From the NCBI GenBank assembly GCA_035575035.1, contig DATLYH010000370.1, forward strand, positions 1 to 27,949: a stretch of DNA of 27,949 nucleotides, read 5' to 3'. Shown piece after piece: positions 22,328 to 27,949 of this stretch (its first letter is position 1; the number at the start of each line of letters is the position of its first letter). Position numbers and translations under genes: made by a program. The notes under the pieces were generated by a model. The model was not told where the DNA came from, did no database searches, and saw only the letters and a list, made by a program, of their open reading frames with translations. The stretch is from DATLYH01 sp035575035. GTDB lineage: Bacteria > Planctomycetota > Planctomycetia > Gemmatales > Gemmataceae.

Positions 22328-22849
22328 TTAGCCCCCGGGCGGGACGATCGGCAGGGCGAACCTTGTTCCGTCCGGCGGTGAGGCTTCCTCAATCGCAAGG
22401 GTGGTCACGTCAGGGGCCGCTTCGGTCAGCGCGTCCTCGATCGCTTGCCGCAGCGCCGCGGTGGAAGCGCCGCCTCCCCGCAGCCGGAGTCGGGCCGTTC
22501 CTCCATCCAGGGAAATCAGCTCCACCTCGGCCCCATGCGCCCGGAGGCGGCTTCCCACTCGCTCCAGCGCCTGCCGCACCCGGGCTTCCAGGTCCACGGG
22601 GTGTAGCCCGTGCAACAGGAGCAGACTGCCGACCAGATCATCCCGCGCCAGGCGGTCGAGGAGCGCCTGCCCGCCGACCCCGGCGACGAGTTCCAGGAGT
22701 CGCGCCAGCCCGGCGCTGTGCAGCTCGAGCAGCGCCCGGACCATCTCCCGCGCCGTGTCCCGGGCCGTCGGGTCCGGCAATTCCTCCAGCGCCTGGACCA
22801 GCGCTTCGATCCGCTGCATCCGCTTCGGGAACTCCTGATCGGCAGCCAT
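22328..22849 (-). CDS. NifU C-terminal-domain-like protein without cysteines
   Basis: A 173-residue protein placed directly after the hydrogenase large subunit (34 bp gap). Residues 1 to about 85 are helical and Leu/Ala-rich. The C-terminal part resembles the NifU/NfuA domain: LEARVRQALERVGSRLRAHGAEVELISLDGGTARLRLRGGG, then STAALRQAIEDALTEAAPDVTTL. True NifU domains have a CxxC between the glycine-rich turn and the STxTL helix to hold an iron-sulfur cluster; here that segment is GGGA, and the whole protein contains no cysteine. NifU-like genes are recalled as common in group 1h hydrogenase operons. It may have lost cluster binding and act as a scaffold, or its function may differ. Confidence 0.8.
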   Translation of the reverse strand: MAADQEFPKRMQRIEALVQALEELPDPTARDTAREMVRALLELHSAGLARLLELVAGVGGQALLDRLARDDLVGSLLLLHGLHPVDLEARVRQALERVGSRLRAHGAEVELISLDGGTARLRLRGGGASTAALRQAIEDALTEAAPDVTTLAIEEASPPDGTRFALPIVPPGG

Positions 22850-22883
22850 GTCCTTCGTGCCCCTTCCTCAGCACCCGGTGGTT

Positions 22884-24668
22884 TCATTTCGGCTGCACGC
22901 CGTACATCGGCGCATGGCGGACGGTGATCTCCCTGCCGCCGCCCAGGTACATGTGGACGCCGCACGGCAAGCACGGGTCGAAGGAGCGTACCGTCCGCAT
23001 GATATCGATCCCCTTGAAGGTGTCGGGACCGTTCTCCTCGAAGATCGGCGTGTTCTGGATCGCGTCCTCGTAGGGGCCGGGCACGCCATCCGGGTCGCGC
23101 GGGCTGGCGTTCCAGGGCGTTGGCGGATAGGGATGGTAGTTGGCGATCTTCCCCTGACGGATGACCAGATGGTGCGAGAGCAGACCGCGCACCGCTTCGT
23201 GGAAGCCGCAGCCGATCGCCTCGTCGGGCACCTGGAAGTCGGTGACGGTCCGCGTCCGGCCGGCGTACACTTCGCGCAGCGCCTGCTCCACAAAGTAGAG
23301 AGCGGCAGCCGCGGCGTAAGCCTGGAAGTAGGTCCGGGCCCGGTCGCGCTCCAGGGTGTTGCTCCAGCGCGGGATCTTCCACTCCAGCTCGATCTCCGGC
23401 AGCGATGCCGTCTTCGGCAGGTAAATCTTGACACTTTGGCCGGTCGCCTTGATGTAGCCGATGTCCACCAGCCCGGCCAGGGCCGTGACCCAGAAGCGGG
23501 CCAGGGGGCCGCCGCCGCTGTCCAGCGCCAGCAGCCGGCCAGTCCGCCGGTCGTACCAGCGCGGCGCCATGACCCAGGTATAGCGGCCGCGGAAATCGCG
23601 CTTCTGCGGTCGGGGGATGGTGGTCTGGTTCCACGGGTGCCGCTGGTCCACCGGATTGCCGAGCGGATCGGCCCGGACAAAGGTCTCGCCGTCCTGCCAG
23701 TCATCATAGTAAGACGAGCCGACCAGGACGCGGATGCCGAGGTTAATGTCCACCAGGTCGGTGGTGATCAACTCGCCGTCTACCACCACGCCGGGGGTGA
23801 CGTACATGGCCCGGCCCCACTCGGCCATGCGCCGGTAGGTGTAGTCGCAGACGGCGGGGTTGTTGAACGCGCCCCAGCAACCCAGGAGCACCCGCCGCCG
23901 GCCGACCTCCTCGTAGCCGGGCAGCGCCTCGTAAAAGAAGTCAAACAGGTCGTCGTGCAGCGGAACGACCCGCTTCATGAACTCGACATACTTCATCAAC
24001 CGGACAAGGTACTCGGTGAACAGCTGCACGCTCGGGACGGTGCCGACGCCGCCGGGGTAGAGGGTCGAGGGGTGGACATGCCGGCCCTCCATCAGGCAAA
24101 ACATCTCGCGGGTCAGCCGGCTCATCTGCAGCGCCTCACGGTAGAAGGCGCCGGTGAACGGATTGAGCGCCCGCATGATGTCGGCGATGGTGCGATAGCC
24201 GTGCAGGCTAGCGTGCGGGGCCGCGGTGCGCTCGGCCCGGTCCAGCACCCCGGGGTTGGTCTCCCGGACCATCTGCTCGCAGAAGTCCACGCCGACCAGG
24301 TTGTCCTGGAACAGGTTGTGGTCGAACATGTACTCGGCCGCCTCGCCAAGGTTGATGATCCATTCGGCAATCGCCGGCGGGTTGCAGCCGAAGGCCATAT
24401 TCTGGGCGTAGACGGCGCAGGTGGCGTGGTTGTCGCCGCAGATGCCGCAGATACGGCTGGTGATGAAGTGGGCGTCGCGCGGGTCCTTCCCGCGCAAAAA
24501 GACGCTGTAGCCGCGGAAGATCGACGACGTGCTATGGCACTGCACCACTCGCCGATTGGCGAAGTCGATCGTGGTGTAGATCCCGAGACTTCCCACGATG
24601 CGCGTGATCGGGTCCCACGCCATCTCAACCAGGTGGGGCGGCTGGGGAGAGGGGCCTGATACTGTCAT
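22884..24668 (-). CDS. hhyL: [NiFe] hydrogenase large subunit, actinobacterial-type (group 1h)
   Basis: This subunit holds the Ni-Fe centre that oxidises H2. It has 594 residues. The N-terminal nickel motif RICGICG gives C74 and C77, and the C-terminal DPCLPCGVH gives C566 and C569. After H572 a 22-residue tail (MYLGGG to QPK) remains for removal by the maturation protease. The HFITSRICGICGDNHATC block and the DPCLPCGVHMYLG ending are those I recall from group 1h enzymes (Ralstonia HofG, mycobacterial Hhy), which consume atmospheric levels of H2. No signal peptide. The small-subunit gene lies 55 bp upstream. No clear ribosome binding site precedes the ATG at 24668, which suggests coupling to the small subunit gene. 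Membership of group 1h rather than another group 1 lineage is my reading of motifs. Confidence 0.94.
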   Translation of the reverse strand: MTVSGPSPQPPHLVEMAWDPITRIVGSLGIYTTIDFANRRVVQCHSTSSIFRGYSVFLRGKDPRDAHFITSRICGICGDNHATCAVYAQNMAFGCNPPAIAEWIINLGEAAEYMFDHNLFQDNLVGVDFCEQMVRETNPGVLDRAERTAAPHASLHGYRTIADIMRALNPFTGAFYREALQMSRLTREMFCLMEGRHVHPSTLYPGGVGTVPSVQLFTEYLVRLMKYVEFMKRVVPLHDDLFDFFYEALPGYEEVGRRRVLLGCWGAFNNPAVCDYTYRRMAEWGRAMYVTPGVVVDGELITTDLVDINLGIRVLVGSSYYDDWQDGETFVRADPLGNPVDQRHPWNQTTIPRPQKRDFRGRYTWVMAPRWYDRRTGRLLALDSGGGPLARFWVTALAGLVDIGYIKATGQSVKIYLPKTASLPEIELEWKIPRWSNTLERDRARTYFQAYAAAAALYFVEQALREVYAGRTRTVTDFQVPDEAIGCGFHEAVRGLLSHHLVIRQGKIANYHPYPPTPWNASPRDPDGVPGPYEDAIQNTPIFEENGPDTFKGIDIMRTVRSFDPCLPCGVHMYLGGGREITVRHAPMYGVQPK

Positions 24669-24723
24669 GGTGCGATCCGCAATAGGGGGAAACGTCCCGG
24701 TCTCCGAACCACGGCCGAGGGCC

Positions 24724-25749
24724 TCAACGATGCCGCCATTCCGGTTCCTTGTTCATCGATGCCTGGGTGAACCGCCGCAGGGCGCGGACGGTCCGGCCGT
24801 ACATCTGCACGGCCGCGGAGGAAAGCTGAGCGCCGGGGGGCATGTCCATGAAAGGCATGAACTTGTCGGGGAAGCCGGGCATGGTGCAGCCGATGCAGAT
24901 GCCGCCAACGTTGGGGCAGCCGCCCAGGCCGCTCATCCAGCCGCGCTTGCCGACGTTGCAGTTGACCACCGGCCCCCAACAGCCGATCTTGACGATGCAC
25001 TTGCGTGAGCCGTACTCCTCGGCGAAGTCGGCCTGCTCGTAGTAGCCGGCCCGGTCGCACCCCTCGTGGACGGTATCGCCGAACAGCCAGGTCGGCCGCA
25101 GCTGCTCGTCGAGCGGGATCATCGGCGCTCGCCCCGCCGCCTGGTTGAGCAGGTAGAGCAGCGTCTCCATGAAGTTGTCCGGCTGAATCGGGCAGCCGGG
25201 CACGTTGACAATCGGGATGCCCGCCTTCGACCGCCACGACCAGCCGAGGTAGTCGGCCAGGCCCATGCAGCCGGTCGGGTTGCCGGCCATTGCGTGGACG
25301 CCGCCGTAGGCCGAGCAGGTCCCGGCCGTCACCACCGCCCACGCCTTCGGGGCCAGCCGGTCGATCCAGTCGCAGGTGAGGATCGGCTGCCCGGTCGCCG
25401 GGTCGGTTCCCATCGCCGCCCAGTAACCTTCGCGCTTGATCTTCTCATTAGGGATCGAGCCTTCCACGACCAGGATGAAGGGGTCGAGCTTGCCCTCGTC
25501 AGCCAGGCGGAAGTGCCTAAGGAAGTCGTCGCCGACCTCGTAGGCCAGCACTGGGTTGTGCAGCCGGACCTGGGGGATGCCGGGGATGTTGCCCAGGATC
25601 AGGTCCTCGATACTGGGCTGGGTGGCGGCGGTCATGGCGATGGTGTCGCCGTCGCAGCCCAGGCCGGCCGTGATCCACAGGATGTGCATCTCGGCCACGG
25701 CGGGCGGCGGCTGGGTCTTCCGGCCGTAGGGGATGGTCGATTCGGTCAT
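24724..25749 (-). CDS. hhyS: [NiFe] hydrogenase small subunit, actinobacterial-type (group 1h), no Tat signal
   Basis: This subunit carries three iron-sulfur clusters that take electrons from the Ni-Fe site. From the ATG at 25749 (MTESTIPYG) it has 341 residues; an ATG at 25815 would add 22 residues encoded partly by a hairpin repeat. There is no twin-arginine signal peptide and no membrane helix, so it should stay in the cytoplasm. The proximal motif is GLGCDGDT: C32 and D35, where other hydrogenases have two cysteines. Aspartate ligation of the proximal cluster is the structural hallmark of the oxygen-tolerant actinobacterial-type enzyme. The other expected ligands are present: GTCSAYGG, PGCPIQPDNF, DTVHEGC (His of the distal cluster), SRKCIVKIGC, VNCNVG, GGCP and CIGC. 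The gene follows hypE after 74 bp containing a hairpin. Confidence 0.95.
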   Translation of the reverse strand: MTESTIPYGRKTQPPPAVAEMHILWITAGLGCDGDTIAMTAATQPSIEDLILGNIPGIPQVRLHNPVLAYEVGDDFLRHFRLADEGKLDPFILVVEGSIPNEKIKREGYWAAMGTDPATGQPILTCDWIDRLAPKAWAVVTAGTCSAYGGVHAMAGNPTGCMGLADYLGWSWRSKAGIPIVNVPGCPIQPDNFMETLLYLLNQAAGRAPMIPLDEQLRPTWLFGDTVHEGCDRAGYYEQADFAEEYGSRKCIVKIGCWGPVVNCNVGKRGWMSGLGGCPNVGGICIGCTMPGFPDKFMPFMDMPPGAQLSSAAVQMYGRTVRALRRFTQASMNKEPEWRHR

Positions 25750-25767
25750 GAGCGGGTTCCGTTCTCG

Positions 25768-25812
25768 CCGCTTGTGGCTTAGCGCCCTTACGGCTTGCGA
25801 AGCCGCAAGCGG
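25768..25812. repeat. Hairpin element between hypE and the hydrogenase structural genes
   Basis: CCGCTTGTGGCTT (25768-25780) pairs with AAGCCGCAAGCGG (25800-25812) with one G-T type mismatch and a 19-base loop. It fills the hypE-hhyS gap. Such a stem could protect or separate the transcript for the structural genes from that for hypD/hypE. A partial relative is at 7278-7294. Confidence 0.75.
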
Positions 25813-25823
25813 CAAGTCTCACC

Positions 25824-26903
25824 TTAGCAAATTCGCGGCAGCTGCTCGCCGGCCAGCATGCTCACCACGCGCTCGCCGCCCACCAGCGACCGCATCGTGA
25901 CGATGCCCGGATGCTCGGCCACCACCTCGCCGATGATCGCGGCATCCCGGCCCAGCGGGTGGGATTGCATCACCGCCAGGAGCCGGTCGGCGTCCGCCGC
26001 GGGGACAACGGCGATCAGCCGGCCTTCGCTGGCGACGTAAAGCGGGTCGAATCCCAGCATCTCGCAGGCAGCCCGTACCTCCGGGCGCACCGGAATGGCT
26101 GCCTCCGTCAACTTAATGCCCACGCCTGATGCCGCTGCCAGCTCGTTCAGCGCGCTGGACAGTCCGCCGCGGGTCGGATCGCGCATGCAGCGGATGGTTG
26201 GGCAGGCTTGCAGCATGGCGCGGGTCAGACCGATGAGGGGGGCCGTGTCGCTCTCCAGCGCCGTCTCGAACTCGATCCCCTCCCGGACCGACATGATGGC
26301 GATCCCGTGGTCGCCGATGGTGCCCGAGACCAGGATACGGTCGCCCGGTCGGGCCGAGCGAATCGACAGTGACCGGTCCTCCGGCACCAGGCCGACGCCC
26401 GCGGTGGTGAGGAACACGCCGTCTCCCTTGCCACGGTCCACCACCTTGGTGTCGCCGGCGACCAGAACGACGCCTGCCGCAGCGCAGGCCTCGCGCATCG
26501 AGGCAACGATGCGCCGCAGGTCGGCTAGCGGCAGGCCCTCCTCAAGGATGAACGCGGCCGACAGGAACAGCGGCTCGGCGCCGCCGACGGCCAGGTCGTT
26601 CACCGTCCCATGTACCGCCAGCCGGCCGATGTCGCCGCCCGGGAAGAAGAGCGGCCGGACCACGAACGCGTCGGTGGTGAAGGCCAGCCGCGGTCCTCCC
26701 GTCCCCGGCGGGAAAGAGACGGTCGCCTGATCCTCCAGGGCGGCGAGCACTTCGTTGCCGAATGCCGGCACGAACAGCTGGCGGATAAGGTCGGCAGTGA
26801 GCCGGCCGCCGCTGCCGTGGCCGAGCAGGACATGCTCGTAGCCGGTGAAGGGCAGCGGGCAGGTCAATTGCTCAAAGTGAACCCCCTCAGACACGCGAAC
26901 CAT
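25824..26903 (-). CDS. hypE: HypE, cyanide-ligand synthesis for [NiFe] hydrogenase
   Basis: HypE converts a carbamoyl group delivered by HypF into a thiocyanate on its own C-terminal cysteine, then donates cyanide to iron on the HypC-HypD complex. The 359 residues end in LPRIC, the required C-terminal Cys. The GHGSGGRLT block (about 29-37), HGTVNDLAVGGAEP, VAGDTKVVDRG, GDHGIAIMS, DPTRGGLSSALNE and ASEGRLIAVVP are the PurM/HypE family motifs. The ATG at 26903 has GGAGGGG right in front; a GTG at 26894 has better spacing, so the start could be three codons later. It overlaps the end of hypD by 17 bp. Confidence 0.96.
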   Translation of the reverse strand: MVRVSEGVHFEQLTCPLPFTGYEHVLLGHGSGGRLTADLIRQLFVPAFGNEVLAALEDQATVSFPPGTGGPRLAFTTDAFVVRPLFFPGGDIGRLAVHGTVNDLAVGGAEPLFLSAAFILEEGLPLADLRRIVASMREACAAAGVVLVAGDTKVVDRGKGDGVFLTTAGVGLVPEDRSLSIRSARPGDRILVSGTIGDHGIAIMSVREGIEFETALESDTAPLIGLTRAMLQACPTIRCMRDPTRGGLSSALNELAAASGVGIKLTEAAIPVRPEVRAACEMLGFDPLYVASEGRLIAVVPAADADRLLAVMQSHPLGRDAAIIGEVVAEHPGIVTMRSLVGGERVVSMLAGEQLPRIC

Positions 26904-27949
26904 CCCCTCCGGTGGCCGGAACAGCGGACGCAGGCGGCCTCAGCCGCCCGTAATGATAGTAGGCCGCACACGCCCCCTCCGCGGAAACCATGGTCGCTCC
27001 CAGTGGGTTCTCCGGCGTGCAGCGCGTTCCGAAGGCTGGGCACTCGTGCGGCTTCTTCCGCCCTTGCAGGATCAGACCGCTGATGCACACACCCGATTCC
27101 GTGACGGCCAGGTCCTCCACCGCAAAGCGCCGCTCAGCATCGAAGTCGGCGTACACGGGCCGGAGCCGATAGCCGCTTTGCGGAAGGGTGCCGAGGCCTC
27201 GCCACTTGCGGTCGGCGACCTCGAACACCTCCTCGATCAAGCGGCGGGCGTGGAGGTTCCCCTCGCGGCGGACAGCCCGAGCGTACTGGTTCTCGACGCC
27301 GACGCGCCCCGCTTCCAGCATGCGGACGCAGCGGTAGACCCCTTCAAGCAGGTCGAGCGGCTCGAAGCCGGTGACCACGATCGGCACCCGGAAGCGCTCG
27401 GCCAGCGGCTCATACTCCTCATAGCCCATGATGGTGCAAACATGGCCGGCTGCCAGGAAACCCTGCACGCGATTGCCGGGCGATGACAGGATGGCGGTCA
27501 TCGCCGGCGGCACCAGCACCTGCGACACCAGGACAGCGAAATTGTCCAACCCGCGCCGCCGGGCCTGGGAGACCGCCATCGCGTTGGCCGGTGCCGTCGT
27601 CTCGAAGCCGACCGCGAAGAAAACCACCGTCCGGTCGGGGTGGCGCTCGGCCAGGCGCAGGCAGTCGAGCGGCGAGTAGACGATGCGCACATCGCCGCCG
27701 GCCGCCTTGACCGCGAACAGGTCGCACCGGCTGCCCGGCACCCGCAGCATGTCGCCGAAGGAGCAGAAGATCACCCCCGGCCGGGAGGCGATGGCGATGG
27801 CCTTGTCGATCAGCTCCAGCGGGGTCACGCAAACAGGGCAGCCCGGTCCGTGTACCAGGGTGATCGCCGGCGGCAGCAGCTCGTCGATGCCGTACTTGAC
27901 GATGCTGTGCGTCTGCCCGCCGCAGATCTCCATCAGGGTCCAGGGGCGG
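26887..27949 (-). CDS. hypD: HypD, iron-cofactor assembly for [NiFe] hydrogenase, N-terminus cut by window edge
   Basis: HypD, with HypC, assembles the Fe(CN)2CO group. The frame is open to the right edge; the residues before the internal ATG at 27933 read RPWTL, and ATG itself opens MEICGGQTHSI, a conserved internal block, so the true start lies outside the window. Visible motifs are CGGQTH (active-site cysteine), GPGCPVCVTP, and the C-terminal cysteines that hold a [4Fe-4S] cluster (CISGLILQ, HECPAFGTRCTPENP, GACAAYY). The last 20 residues are a Pro/Ala-rich tail. It is the first visible gene of the operon; hypC and hypF, needed for the same pathway, should lie upstream or elsewhere. Confidence 0.95.
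   Translation of the reverse strand, partial: RPWTLMEICGGQTHSIVKYGIDELLPPAITLVHGPGCPVCVTPLELIDKAIAIASRPGVIFCSFGDMLRVPGSRCDLFAVKAAGGDVRIVYSPLDCLRLAERHPDRTVVFFAVGFETTAPANAMAVSQARRRGLDNFAVLVSQVLVPPAMTAILSSPGNRVQGFLAAGHVCTIMGYEEYEPLAERFRVPIVVTGFEPLDLLEGVYRCVRMLEAGRVGVENQYARAVRREGNLHARRLIEEVFEVADRKWRGLGTLPQSGYRLRPVYADFDAERRFAVEDLAVTESGVCISGLILQGRKKPHECPAFGTRCTPENPLGATMVSAEGACAAYYHYGRLRPPASAVPATGGDGSRV

Noticed and set aside
22848..24659. A 603-codon open frame on the plus strand opposite the hydrogenase large subunit
   Set aside because: The minus strand encodes an unmistakable HhyL with all nickel ligands; the plus frame is a shadow.

Overview
The window looks like a high-GC chromosome segment of a planctomycete, most likely the Gemmata lineage. 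The evidence is a CxxCH cytochrome N-terminus of the DUF1592 type, a DUF1559 prepilin-like gene followed by a small lipoprotein gene, a Ser/Thr kinase with the lineage's N-terminal layout, and many intergenic GC-rich tandem or palindromic repeats. This assignment rests on gene content recognised by eye, not on a search.

Region 1 (1-15310) is a mosaic of short transcription units: a partial cytochrome gene, a DUF488 gene with a small membrane protein, an RlmL-type rRNA methyltransferase, a Ser/Thr kinase upstream of a NagA-like deacetylase, a SirB1-type protein, an SBP56 (methanethiol oxidase family) gene followed by a SCO1 copper chaperone gene, a SprT-like protein, a 41-codon arginine-rich gene with a near-perfect ribosome binding site, a LysR regulator, a DUF1559 gene broken by one in-frame amber codon, a lipoprotein, a DUF5060/glycosidase-like exported protein and an alpha/beta-hydrolase-like protein lacking its nucleophile serine.

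Region 2 (15347-27949, all minus strand) reads as one long operon. In transcription order it is hypD (cut by the window edge), hypE, hydrogenase small subunit, hydrogenase large subunit, a NifU-like protein without cysteines, a conserved hydrogenase-associated protein, a maturation protease, hypA, hypB, and then a PAS-PAS histidine kinase, a lone receiver protein and a hybrid receiver-kinase-receiver. The small subunit has no Tat signal and carries the Cys-x-x-Asp signature of actinobacterial-type (group 1h) [NiFe] hydrogenases, which oxidise trace H2. hypC and hypF are not in the window.

The most striking point is the junction of hypB with the kinase. The two genes overlap in an ATGA, and the kinase's second PAS domain has the FixL haem-pocket residues (H294, R314, I309/I310) at FixL spacing. 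This suggests an oxygen-sensing phosphorelay built into a trace-H2 hydrogenase operon. No DNA-binding output domain is present, so its target is unknown.

A second theme is repeats. A C/G-run palindrome family sits in frame inside two genes (the rRNA methyltransferase and the hydrogenase-associated protein). A GTCAG-centred tandem repeat family occurs at several intergenic sites, and one copy supplies a spurious ATG to the methyltransferase gene.
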